From: a virus
Direction: 5' to 3' (one strand)
Length of the DNA stretch: 20,218 bases
IMG/VR virus record: IMGVR_UViG_3300049783_001672
Span: 1 to 20,218 of that record
Below the pieces are notes generated by a model. That model was not told where the DNA came from and made no database searches. It was given only the letters and a program-made list of their open reading frames with translations. The position numbers were made by a program, and so were the translations under genes. Shown here piece after piece: positions 1 through 7,076 of the stretch. Positions within the stretch are counted from its first letter, which is position 1. Each line of letters starts with the position of its first letter.

Positions 1-2
1 AG

Positions 3-731
3 TGGGACGGTGATCTGAAAAAAAATATCACAGCCTTGGAACATGACATAAAGACTCATGAATTTGATTCTGGTAGATCGGCTCCCGCCGCAGGACACAT
101 GTCAAGACCAACAGAAATCGAAGATCACAGGCCATCTAACTTGCGCAGCCTCAAACGAGCATTGCAGATTGTCCAGAGTGGTGAATTTCATTCTGATCTT
201 CCTGCAACTGAATTCACATCAGGAGTTGCCCCAACGGAAAATAAAATTGTTGGCGAATTGGCATATTTGACGCGGTTGGACGCAAAGACTCTTGGTGAAA
301 AATTTATGCGTCGCCATCCAAATGCATCCTTGACAGAAATGCGACGATCTGATATTATCACAGATATATTGATTGCTGCTCATGGTCATACTGCTATTAA
401 AGAGGCAATTGATGCCGGAATTCTATCATTGATCGAAGTTGCTCCTGTTGGACCACGAACTAAAATGCCAAATTGGCTAGTGAGTGAATTGCGGGCAACT
501 GAAGTTGACACATTGGATGATGATTCACCGACAGGAAAAAAGGCGCTGGTTGATGATTTAAATCGGGCAGAACCGATAAAGGGTGGGATTGCACTCAGGT
601 TATCAGATGAAAGTCTTGACTATTTGATTTCTAATTCTATGCCAAATATCATTGACATTGCACAATCAAATGAAAATCGTCGTCTTGAAGGTCTAACAAA
701 AAGATTTCTTGCAAAATTAAACACAAAATAA
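3..731 (+). CDS. Hypothetical protein, 5' end cut by the window edge
   Basis: The reading frame is open from base 3 with no stop before the window edge, so this is the C-terminal part (about 242 residues seen) of a longer protein. A TTG at 36 is the first possible start but has no convincing ribosome binding site, so the true start probably lies upstream. The visible part is hydrophilic, with no signal peptide or membrane segment. An N-terminal stretch rich in polar residues is followed by a mixed helical region (MRRHPNASLTEMRRSDIITD) and a basic tail ending LTKRFLAKLNTK. I do not recognise the family. It sits 11 nt upstream of the ligase-like gene in the same direction, so co-transcription is likely. 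T4-like structural or scaffold-associated genes would fit such a neighbourhood, but that is inference only. Confidence 0.8.
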   Translation, partial: WDGDLKKNITALEHDIKTHEFDSGRSAPAAGHMSRPTEIEDHRPSNLRSLKRALQIVQSGEFHSDLPATEFTSGVAPTENKIVGELAYLTRLDAKTLGEKFMRRHPNASLTEMRRSDIITDILIAAHGHTAIKEAIDAGILSLIEVAPVGPRTKMPNWLVSELRATEVDTLDDDSPTGKKALVDDLNRAEPIKGGIALRLSDESLDYLISNSMPNIIDIAQSNENRRLEGLTKRFLAKLNTK

Positions 732-742
732 TTGGATATTAA

Positions 743-1822
743 ATGAGACTATTCGAGATAGTCAAAGCTAGAATTTCACACCCGGAAGATTTAGTGTGGC
801 AATATGGGGCAGATGGGGCAGAAGCCGCCTTGTCTGCCCTAGATCATATCGCATCTGATGTTAATAGTTTGAGCGTCAAATGGGATGGCTCGCCTGCCTT
901 GATTATTGGCAGGGATTCTGACGGCGCGCTCATGGTGACGGATAAGAGCGGGTTTAACGCCAAAGGATATGACGGGCGCTGTAAAAGCGAAGAGGCGCTG
1001 TACGGCATGTTAGCTGGGCGCTCCGGGGGTTCTGACCGGGCATCCTTCGCCCTGACAATCTCAACATTGTGGAACAAATTCGATCAGATGATCCCAAAAG
1101 ACCTTGTTGGATATTTTCAGGGTGACTTGATGTTTGTTGATCAGCCGGATTTGATCGACGGGCATTATTCATTTACTCCAAATAAAATCAGATATGATGT
1201 TGCAGCAAATAGTGAATACGGTAAGCTAATTCTTGGATCAACTTGTGGAATTGCAATGCACAGTCAATTCAAATCCGATTCTCATGCAGTATCGCCATTG
1301 ACTGACATTTCGATATTTGATAATGTGCCCGGTCTGTGTGTGTTTTCAACAGAGATGATGCACAATCCTGAAATAAACATTGACATTCCGGATATAACAA
1401 ACATTCACCATATTGCAGATTTGCTCGATGAAAAATCATTGCGGTCCAGAAAAATAACTGATTTGGGCGCATTGTTTGGAAAATATATAGCAGGTCTGGC
1501 ACGCCAAGGTTCAAACCAATACCATGATGCGCCAAATGGCTTTATTATTTGGCTTGATTCTGCAAAAATTAGTGATTCTAAGAAACAGAATGTCAGAGAT
1601 TATATTCAAATCAAACAAACAGAATATAATGCAACATGGGAAGCTATTCGACTCATTGCAGATTTGAAGACAGCAGTCAAGAATCAAATTGACACTGATG
1701 AGCATCAGCCAATCAAGGCATCCTTTGCCGGGAAAAGCGGTCATGAAGGATATGTTGCTGTAACTCCATATGGCGTCATCAAATTAGTGGATCGCCACCA
1801 TTTCATGAAGGAAAGCAAGTGA
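743..1822 (+). CDS. Putative polynucleotide ligase/nucleotidyltransferase-superfamily protein
   Basis: A protein of 359 residues. Seen: a K-x-D-G motif (K46-W-D-G) inside VKWDGSPALIIGRD, which matches motif I of covalent nucleotidyltransferases (ATP-dependent DNA/RNA ligases, capping enzymes), where the lysine is adenylylated. Further on are GYFQGDLMFV (about 123-132, motif III-like), HEGYV (334-338, motif IV-like EG-x-V) and IKLVD (346-350, motif V-like with K347). The order of all four matches the superfamily, but spacing III to IV is long and there is no obvious OB-fold domain after motif V. It could therefore be a minimal or divergent ligase, or a degenerate relative acting on another substrate. 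It starts MRLFE, as does the next gene, with which it overlaps by 4 nt (GTGA). A 6-bp inverted repeat lies at 747-763, directly after the ATG. Catalytic function is inferred, not shown. Confidence 0.6.
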   Translation: MRLFEIVKARISHPEDLVWQYGADGAEAALSALDHIASDVNSLSVKWDGSPALIIGRDSDGALMVTDKSGFNAKGYDGRCKSEEALYGMLAGRSGGSDRASFALTISTLWNKFDQMIPKDLVGYFQGDLMFVDQPDLIDGHYSFTPNKIRYDVAANSEYGKLILGSTCGIAMHSQFKSDSHAVSPLTDISIFDNVPGLCVFSTEMMHNPEINIDIPDITNIHHIADLLDEKSLRSRKITDLGALFGKYIAGLARQGSNQYHDAPNGFIIWLDSAKISDSKKQNVRDYIQIKQTEYNATWEAIRLIADLKTAVKNQIDTDEHQPIKASFAGKSGHEGYVAVTPYGVIKLVDRHHFMKESK

Positions 1823-2436
1823 GATTATTTGAGGTATTTCAGCCAAAGAAAACTGTTGCAATTCTGTCAGGAAGATTTCAGCCTCCGCATAAAGGGCACG
1901 CGCGGGGCTATCGGTGGCTCACTGATAAATTTGATGATGTCTACATTGCAACAACTTCATTGATTAGTCCAGAGAAAAGCCCATTCTCCTTTTCGGAAAA
2001 GCAATACTTGTTTTCAATATTGGGCATTCCAAAAGATAAAGTTGTCGAAGTAAAAAATACATATGCCGCAATTGAGATTGTCGGCAAATACGATCCCGCA
2101 AATATTACATTGATATTTGCAGTCAGTGAAAAAGATATGAATGATAATCCAAGATTTGTATTCACTCCAAAAAAAGATGGATCGACTCGTTATCTGCAAA
2201 AATATGCATCGATGACAACAAGTGCGGACAATCATGGATATATACTTACGCTGCCCACATTCGGATTTGAAATCAACGATTCTATAATGACTGGCGCTAC
2301 AGAGATTAGAAATAGTTTTGCATTGGCCAATAGAAACACGCAGGAGCGAATGATAGTTGATTTATACGGGGAATATGATCCCGCGATCCATCAACTATTC
2401 AGGAATCGTCTTGACTTACAATATATCGAATCATAA
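1819..2436 (+). CDS. HxGH-motif nucleotidylyltransferase (cytidylyltransferase-like)
   Basis: A 205-residue protein. The N-terminal SGRFQPPHKGHARGY holds the HxGH signature (H24-K-G-H27) of the adenylyl/cytidylyltransferase superfamily (NMN adenylyltransferase, pantetheine-phosphate adenylyltransferase, CTP transferases). ISPEKSPFSF and a C-terminal GATEIRNSF resemble the second, nucleotide-gripping motif (ISxTxxR). Such enzymes transfer a nucleotidyl group from ATP or CTP to a phosphorylated substrate; in phages they often act in NAD salvage. The precise substrate cannot be read here. The GTG start at 1819 overlaps the previous stop (GTGA) and is preceded by AAGGAAA, and it gives the same MRLFE start as the upstream protein. 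The next gene begins inside its 3' end. Fold assignment is secure; specificity is not. Confidence 0.8.
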   Translation: MRLFEVFQPKKTVAILSGRFQPPHKGHARGYRWLTDKFDDVYIATTSLISPEKSPFSFSEKQYLFSILGIPKDKVVEVKNTYAAIEIVGKYDPANITLIFAVSEKDMNDNPRFVFTPKKDGSTRYLQKYASMTTSADNHGYILTLPTFGFEINDSIMTGATEIRNSFALANRNTQERMIVDLYGEYDPAIHQLFRNRLDLQYIES

Positions 2437-3202
2437 ATTAACATCATCTAATTACATTGCATCTCATAATCACAGTGGAGTGATTTCTCCAAAATTTATT
2501 GTGATGCATTATACAGCAGGGTGGAATGCTTCCGGAGCAATCAATACGTTGACTAATCCACAAAGCAATGTCAGCGCACATGTGGTCATTGATTATGACG
2601 GCACTATTACTCAGCTTGTCCCATTCAACATAAAGGCATGGCATGCTGGGCCAAGCGCGTATGAAGGATATACCGGATTAAACAAATGGTCAATCGGAAT
2701 TGAAATTGTCAATCCCGGATTTCTTCGCAAAGTCGGAGATAAGTTTCAGGACGCATATGGGAATTTGAAAACTGCCGATGAAGTTGGCGACGTAGTGGAA
2801 GCTGCACATTCTCGTGTCGGAAGCGGATCATTCTTCTGGCCTGTATATCCGCAGGCACAGATGCATGTGGTTGCCGAATTAACAAAAACTCTGATTGATG
2901 CGTATTCTATTATTGACATTGTAAGCCATGAGGAAATTGATACTCGCGGATGGAAAACCGATCCGGGTCCAGCATTTCCAATGAATAGCATGAAGAAGTT
3001 GTTGCCTGATCGCAATGCGGATTCCATGCTGTTTCAGGTTACTCCTGCCAAACTCAATGTTAGATCAGGACCGGGAACATCATTTGAAGTTATTGCATCA
3101 GTTGTCAAGGGGAATATAGTTGAAGTCATTCAAAAATCTGATGGCTGGGGCAAAATTGACGATACTGGTTGGTTGCATATGAGTTACCTGCGACGAATTT
3201 AA
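2411..3202 (+). CDS. N-acetylmuramoyl-L-alanine amidase endolysin with C-terminal SH3b domain
   Basis: Peptidoglycan hydrolase expected to cleave the amide between MurNAc and L-Ala during lysis. Seen: an Amidase_2 (AmpD-like) domain with the first zinc histidine in FIVMHYTAG, a second histidine in IKAWHAG, SIGIEIVN with the conserved Glu, and the SHEEID...KTDPGPAF block carrying the third metal ligand and the catalytic Lys region. A linker is followed by a bacterial SH3 domain (LNVRSGPGTSFEVIASVVKGNIVEV...GWLHMSYL), typical of cell-wall binding. No signal peptide is visible, so export would need a holin. I chose TTG 2411 because AGGA lies 6 nt upstream and the domain starts soon after. ATG 2375 and TTG 2357 are in-frame alternatives with larger overlap onto the nucleotidyltransferase gene. 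Confidence 0.92.
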   Translation: MTYNISNHKLTSSNYIASHNHSGVISPKFIVMHYTAGWNASGAINTLTNPQSNVSAHVVIDYDGTITQLVPFNIKAWHAGPSAYEGYTGLNKWSIGIEIVNPGFLRKVGDKFQDAYGNLKTADEVGDVVEAAHSRVGSGSFFWPVYPQAQMHVVAELTKTLIDAYSIIDIVSHEEIDTRGWKTDPGPAFPMNSMKKLLPDRNADSMLFQVTPAKLNVRSGPGTSFEVIASVVKGNIVEVIQKSDGWGKIDDTGWLHMSYLRRI

Positions 3203-3205
3203 CCA

Positions 3206-3234
3206 TTGCTTTCTTATTGAAATCATGATATGCT
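3206..3234 (+). promoter_or_regulatory. Sigma-70-like promoter for the repeat-gene cluster
   Basis: TTGCTT (3206-3211), 17-bp spacer, TATGCT (3229-3234) with an extended -10 TGA just before it. The ten bases ATGATATGCT spanning this -10 recur exactly at the -10 of the MoxR gene promoter (15528-15537). It lies in the short gap after the endolysin and 30 bp upstream of the chosen ATG at 3264. An in-frame ATG at 3225 lies inside the promoter and so is unlikely to be the start. Confidence 0.6.
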
Positions 3235-3263
3235 TGAAGTCTGCAAATTTATATGAGGGCTAC

Positions 3264-3692
3264 ATGCATATCTGTGATAACTGCAAAAGAGAAATAACAT
3301 ACTCAATTGCGCATATTCAAGAAGATAACCCGCCGTTTGATCTTGCCCAAACCATAGAAGAATGGAAGTGTGCTTGCGGGCTTCAGTCATTTAATGACAA
3401 TCCTTCCATGATTGATAATTATTACCTGCCTGCTCTCCATCGCATTGAACAGTGGCACAGGAATGGGAGTTTACATCGATGTAATAATCCTGCTTTTATT
3501 GATCCAAATTGGGAACATTATTTTTATAATGGTCTACTCCACAGGCACGATGGTCCGGCAAGCGTCCATAGGCAATCCGGCAAGCAAGCATGGGCGTGGC
3601 TTGGGTTGGAATGTGGTGACATTGATGAATTCCTTGAAACAAGCACCTTACCAGATGAAAATAAAATAATGTTGAAGTTGCAATATGTCTGA
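3264..3692 (+). CDS. Zinc-ribbon-like protein with two divergent HR.DGPA repeats
   Basis: A 142-residue protein. The ATG at 3264 is preceded by GAGGG at a 4-nt gap, better than the in-frame ATG at 3225, which sits in the promoter. N-terminal ICDNC...KCACG gives a CxxC plus CxC pattern, suggesting a small zinc-binding knuckle. It is followed by two degenerate units (EQWHRNGSLHR..NPA and YFYNGLLHRHDGPA) of the same repeat that fills the next nine genes. Its end, DENKIMLKLQYV, aligns with their C-terminal module (..NEQIIMWKLLQ). It is therefore a founder-like or divergent paralogue heading the cluster, fused to a metal-binding head. The 3' end overlaps the first array gene by 8 nt. A perfect 14-bp palindrome, TTACATCGATGTAA, lies at 3471-3484. 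Function unknown. Confidence 0.85.
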   Translation: MHICDNCKREITYSIAHIQEDNPPFDLAQTIEEWKCACGLQSFNDNPSMIDNYYLPALHRIEQWHRNGSLHRCNNPAFIDPNWEHYFYNGLLHRHDGPASVHRQSGKQAWAWLGLECGDIDEFLETSTLPDENKIMLKLQYV

Positions 3693-4032
3693 AACTATAA
3701 TGCACACAAATGTGTATGGAACTAAAGAATGGTATTTAAATGACCAACTACATCGAATAGATGGACCTGCTGCTGAATATGCAAATGGGGCGACACAATG
3801 GTATTTAAATGGTGAATTTCATCGAATAGATGGACCTGCTGTTGAAAATGCATATGGGTCCAAATACTGGTATTTGAATGGCGAGCGGCATCGAATAGAT
3901 GGACCTGCAATTGAACATGCAGATGGGCGTCGCCATTGGTATTTAAATGGCATAAATTATTCATTTGAAGAATACATAATTGCCGCCGAGTGGTCAAATG
4001 AACAAATAATCATGTGGAAATTGCTGCAATGA
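3685..4032 (+). CDS. WYLNG/HRIDGPA repeat protein 1 (type A leader)
   Basis: A 115-residue protein with leader MSETIMHTNVYGTKE, three repeat cores, a partial fourth unit (WYLNGINYSF) and the common C-terminal module EEYIIAAEWSNEQIIMWKLLQ. No signal peptide, membrane helix or catalytic motif is visible. The strong periodicity suggests a beta-hairpin-per-unit solenoid, as in MORN repeats, with variable residues clustered on one face. The ATG lies 8 nt inside the preceding gene. The start of the following gene is fused to this stop (ATGA), so expression is probably by translational coupling. The leader is nearly identical to those of array genes 4 and 7. Confidence 0.9.
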   Translation: MSETIMHTNVYGTKEWYLNDQLHRIDGPAAEYANGATQWYLNGEFHRIDGPAVENAYGSKYWYLNGERHRIDGPAIEHADGRRHWYLNGINYSFEEYIIAAEWSNEQIIMWKLLQ

Positions 4033-4538
4033 GCACAATAAGACCAATAAGACTAATAAAAAACGGACTTATAACAGATTCAAGTGGGGATCGCTGCTGG
4101 TATTTAAATGACAAATTGCATCGAATAAATGGACCTGCTGTTGAAAATGCATATGGGTCCAAATACTGGTATTTGAATGGCGCGCGGCATCGAATAGATG
4201 GACCCGCTATTGAATATGTAAATGGGGATAAGTGCTGGTATGTAAATGGTGAACTGCATCGAGTAGATGGACCTGCTGTTGAAAGTGCAACTGGAAATAA
4301 ACAATGGTATTTAAATGATAGTCTGCATCGAATAGATGGACCTGCAATTGAATATACAAATGGGGACAATCACTGGTATTTAAATGGCAACCCACATAGA
4401 ATAGATGGACCTGCTATTGAAAATGCAAATGGGGCTGAGCGTTGGTTTTTAAATGGCAAAGAGTATTCATTTGAAAAATACATTGTCAAAGCTAATTGGT
4501 CAGATGAGCAACTAATTATGTGGAAATTGCTGCAATGA
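4029..4538 (+). CDS. WYLNG/HRIDGPA repeat protein 2 (type B leader)
   Basis: A 169-residue protein from the ATG that overlaps the previous stop. A GTG 15 nt upstream is in frame but lies in the conserved 3' end of gene 1, so I did not use it. The leader MSTIRPIRLIKNGLITD is rich in basic residues and is followed by five repeat cores; the first is HRINGPA, an Asp-to-Asn change in the frame. The terminal module is KEYSFEKYIVKANWSDEQLIMWKLLQ. The DNA of the leader is the same as in gene 3, evidence of a recent duplication or conversion between neighbours. Function unknown. Confidence 0.9.
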   Translation: MSTIRPIRLIKNGLITDSSGDRCWYLNDKLHRINGPAVENAYGSKYWYLNGARHRIDGPAIEYVNGDKCWYVNGELHRVDGPAVESATGNKQWYLNDSLHRIDGPAIEYTNGDNHWYLNGNPHRIDGPAIENANGAERWFLNGKEYSFEKYIVKANWSDEQLIMWKLLQ

Positions 4539-4975
4539 GCACAATAAGACCAATAAGACTAATAAAAAACGGACTTATAACAGATACAGATGGGACCCTG
4601 CGCTGGTATTCGAATGGCAAGCGACATCGAATAGATGGACCTGCTGTTGAATATGTAAATGGGAACAATTACTGGTATTTAAATGGCGCGCGGCATCGAA
4701 TAGATGGACCTGCAATTGAATATGCAAATGGGTCTTATGGATGGTATTTACATGGCAAGCCACATAGAATAGATGGACCCGCCATTGAACATGCAAATGG
4801 GTCCAAATACTGGTATTTAAATGGCAAATTGCACCGAATAGACGGACCTGCTGTTGAATATACAAATGGGGGGTCTAGTTGGTATTTAAATGGCATAAAT
4901 TATTCATTTGCAAAATACATTGTCAAAGCTAATTGGGCAGATGAGCAACTAATTATGTGGAAATTGCTGCAATGA
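4535..4975 (+). CDS. WYLNG/HRIDGPA repeat protein 3 (type B leader)
   Basis: A 146-residue protein with four repeat cores. The leader MSTIRPIRLIKNGLITD is shared with gene 2, after which the two proteins diverge (TDGTLRWYSNG here). One unit has WYLHG instead of WYLNG. The C-terminal module YSFAKYIVKANWADEQLIMWKLLQ is closest to that of gene 2, so these two genes are sister copies with reshuffled middles. ATGA coupling is present on both sides. No recognisable catalytic residues. Confidence 0.9.
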   Translation: MSTIRPIRLIKNGLITDTDGTLRWYSNGKRHRIDGPAVEYVNGNNYWYLNGARHRIDGPAIEYANGSYGWYLHGKPHRIDGPAIEHANGSKYWYLNGKLHRIDGPAVEYTNGGSSWYLNGINYSFAKYIVKANWADEQLIMWKLLQ

Positions 4976-5526
4976 GTGAATCTATAATGCACACAAATGT
5001 GTATGGAACTAAAGAATGGCATTTGAATGGCAACACACATCGAGTAGATGGACCTGCGATTGAAAATGCAAATGGGGATAAAGAATGGTATTTAAATGGT
5101 GAACTGCATCGAGTAGATGGACCTGCGATTGAATATATAGATGGGTCCAACGGCTGGTATTTAAATGGCAAGCGGCATCGAATAGATGGACCTGCTGCTG
5201 AATTCCCCAATGGGGATAAGGGCTGGTATTTAAATGATAGTCTGCATCGAACAGACGGACCTGCTGCTGAATATGCAGATGGGGATAAAGAATGGTATTT
5301 AAATGATAAATTGCATCGAATAGATGGACCTGCTATTGAATATCCAAATGGAAATAAAGAATGGTATTTAAATGGCGAGCGGCACCGAATAGACGGACCT
5401 GCTGCTGAATATGCAAGTGGGTCTTATGAATGGTATTTGGATGGCAAAGAGTATTCATTTGACCAATACATAATTGTCGCTAAGTGGGCAGATGAACAAA
5501 TAATCATGTGGAAATTGCTGCAATGA
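4972..5526 (+). CDS. WYLNG/HRIDGPA repeat protein 4 (type A leader, longest copy)
   Basis: A 184-residue protein, the longest member, with six repeat cores. The leader MSESIMHTNVYGTKEWHLNG is of the gene 1 type and its DNA is nearly the same as at 3685. One core is HRTDGPA. Later units alternate SLHR, KLHR and ERHR, showing that the dipeptide before HR is a free position. The end is KEYSFDQYIIVAKWADEQIIMWKLLQ. The extra units relative to gene 1 show that copy number changes by whole 69-bp steps, as expected from slippage or unequal recombination that keeps the frame. Confidence 0.9.
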   Translation: MSESIMHTNVYGTKEWHLNGNTHRVDGPAIENANGDKEWYLNGELHRVDGPAIEYIDGSNGWYLNGKRHRIDGPAAEFPNGDKGWYLNDSLHRTDGPAAEYADGDKEWYLNDKLHRIDGPAIEYPNGNKEWYLNGERHRIDGPAAEYASGSYEWYLDGKEYSFDQYIIVAKWADEQIIMWKLLQ

Positions 5527-5885
5527 GTGAAATAAGACCAAGGCGAAACAAAATTATAACAGATGCAAGTGGGAATAAACAATGGTATTTAAATGACAAA
5601 TTGCATCGAATAGACGGACCTGCTATTGAACATGCAAATGGAAGCACCGGCTGGTATTTAAATGGCAGGCGGCATCGAATAGATGGACCCGCCATTAAAC
5701 ATGCAAATGGGTCTTATGGCTGGTTTTTAAATGGCAACCCACATAGAATAGATGGACCTGCTATTGAATATATAGATGGAAATAAAGAATGGTATTTAAA
5801 TGGCATAAATTATTCATTTGAAGAATACATAATTGCCGCCGAGTGGTCAAATGAACAAATAATCATGTGGAAATTGCTGCAATGA
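5523..5885 (+). CDS. WYLNG/HRIDGPA repeat protein 5
   Basis: A 120-residue protein with three cores. The leader MSEIRPRRNKIITDASG is a shortened, diverged type B. One unit reads AIKHANG instead of AIEHANG and another has WFLNG. The C-terminal module INYSFEEYIIAAEWSNEQIIMWKLLQ equals that of gene 1, and the DNA of that segment matches closely, so the end of this gene looks transferred from or to gene 1. ATGA junctions on both sides. Confidence 0.9.
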   Translation: MSEIRPRRNKIITDASGNKQWYLNDKLHRIDGPAIEHANGSTGWYLNGRRHRIDGPAIKHANGSYGWFLNGNPHRIDGPAIEYIDGNKEWYLNGINYSFEEYIIAAEWSNEQIIMWKLLQ

Positions 5886-6304
5886 GCAAAATAAAAAACG
5901 GACTTATAACAGATGAATATGGGGATAAGTGCTGGTATGTAAATGGTGAACTGCATCGAGTAGATGGACCTGCTGTTGAAAGTGCATCTGGAACTAAACA
6001 ATGGTATTTAAATGATAGTCTGCATCGAATAGATGGACCTGCCATTGAACATGCAAATGGGGACAATCACTGGTATTTAAATGACTTATTTCATCGAATA
6101 GATGGACCCGCCATTGAAAATGCAAATGGGGATCGCTTCTGGTGTTTGAATGGCAAACGACATCGAATAGATGGACCTGCTGTTGAATATAGAGATGGGG
6201 ATAAGCGTTGGTTTTTCAATGGGGCGGAGTATTCATTTGAAGCATACATAATTGCCGCTAATTGGTCAAATGAACAAATAATCATGTGGAAGTTGCTGCA
6301 ATGA
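5882..6304 (+). CDS. WYLNG/HRIDGPA repeat protein 6
   Basis: A 140-residue protein with four cores. The leader MSKIKNGLITD is the minimal type B, shared with gene 9. The first units (CWYVNGELHRVDGPAVES and NDSLHRIDGPAIE) match units 2-3 of gene 2 almost base for base, a clear exchange over about 1.7 kb. Frame substitutions include WCLNG and WFFNG. The module AEYSFEAYIIAANWSNEQIIMWKLLQ ends the protein. Function unknown. Confidence 0.9.
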   Translation: MSKIKNGLITDEYGDKCWYVNGELHRVDGPAVESASGTKQWYLNDSLHRIDGPAIEHANGDNHWYLNDLFHRIDGPAIENANGDRFWCLNGKRHRIDGPAVEYRDGDKRWFFNGAEYSFEAYIIAANWSNEQIIMWKLLQ

Positions 6305-6648
6305 GTGAATCTATAATGCACACAACTGCGCTTGGAACTAAACAATGGTATTTAAATGGCGAATTGCATCGAGTAGATGGACCTGCTGTCGAATATACAG
6401 ATGGGAGTCGCCACTGGTATTTAAATGGCGAATTGCATCGAGTAGATGGTCCTGCTGTTGAATATGCAAATGGGGATCGCTGCTGGTATTTAAATAACAG
6501 GCAGCACCGAATAGATGGACCTGCTGTTGAATTTGCAGATGGGTCCAAATACTGGTATTTAAATAGCAAAGAGTATTCATTTGCAAAATACATAATTGCT
6601 GCCGAGTGGTCAAATGAACAAATAATCATGTGGAAATTACTGCAATGA
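6301..6648 (+). CDS. WYLNG/HRIDGPA repeat protein 7 (type A leader)
   Basis: A 115-residue protein with three cores and leader MSESIMHTTALGTKQ, the third type A leader, again three genes after the previous one. Its second and third units are identical or nearly so in DNA to units of gene 8 (for example CWYLNNRQHRIDGPAVE at both loci), indicating recent copying. The module is KEYSFAKYIIAAEWSNEQIIMWKLLQ with one frame change, NSKEYS. Confidence 0.9.
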   Translation: MSESIMHTTALGTKQWYLNGELHRVDGPAVEYTDGSRHWYLNGELHRVDGPAVEYANGDRCWYLNNRQHRIDGPAVEFADGSKYWYLNSKEYSFAKYIIAAEWSNEQIIMWKLLQ

Positions 6649-7076
6649 GCGCAATAAGCACAATAAAAAACGGACTTATAACAGATAAATATGGGGGCTG
6701 GCGCTGGTATTTAAATGGCGAATTGCATCGAGTAGATGGTCCTGCTGTTGAATATGCAAATGGGAGTCGCCACTGGTATTTAAATGGCGAATTGCATCGA
6801 GTAGATGGTCCTGCTGTTGAATATGCAATTGGAACTAAACAATGGTTTTTGAATGGCAAAGTGCATCGAATAGATGCACCTGCTGTTGAATATGCAAATG
6901 GGGATCGCTGCTGGTATTTAAATAACAGGCAGCACCGAATAGATGGACCTGCTGTTGAATATGCAAGTGGGTCTTATGAATGGTATTTAAATGACGTAAG
7001 GTATTCATTTAAAGAATACATAATTGCCGCCAAATGGTCTGATGACCAAATAATCATGTGGAAATTGCTGCAATGA
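6645..7076 (+). CDS. WYLNG/HRIDGPA repeat protein 8
   Basis: A 143-residue protein with four cores and leader MSAISTIKNGLITD (type B). The first two units are near-identical to each other (GELHRVDGPAVEYA), a local tandem duplication. One core is HRIDAPA, the only Gly-to-Ala change in the HRxDGPA core that I noticed. The C-terminal module VRYSFKEYIIAAKWSDDQIIMWKLLQ is nearest to gene 9. Confidence 0.9.
   Translation: MSAISTIKNGLITDKYGGWRWYLNGELHRVDGPAVEYANGSRHWYLNGELHRVDGPAVEYAIGTKQWFLNGKVHRIDAPAVEYANGDRCWYLNNRQHRIDGPAVEYASGSYEWYLNDVRYSFKEYIIAAKWSDDQIIMWKLLQ

Noticed and set aside
803-820. Tandem ATGGGGCAG duplication in the ligase-like gene
   Set aside because: Only two 9-bp copies, in frame (YGADGAEA); ordinary slippage with no further structure.
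3722-6859. Long open frames on the minus strand across the repeat array (up to 119 codons)
   Set aside because: They repeat with the same 69-bp period, have no ribosome binding sites, and are the antisense shadow of the WYLNG repeat. The plus frames have coupled starts and a conserved end.
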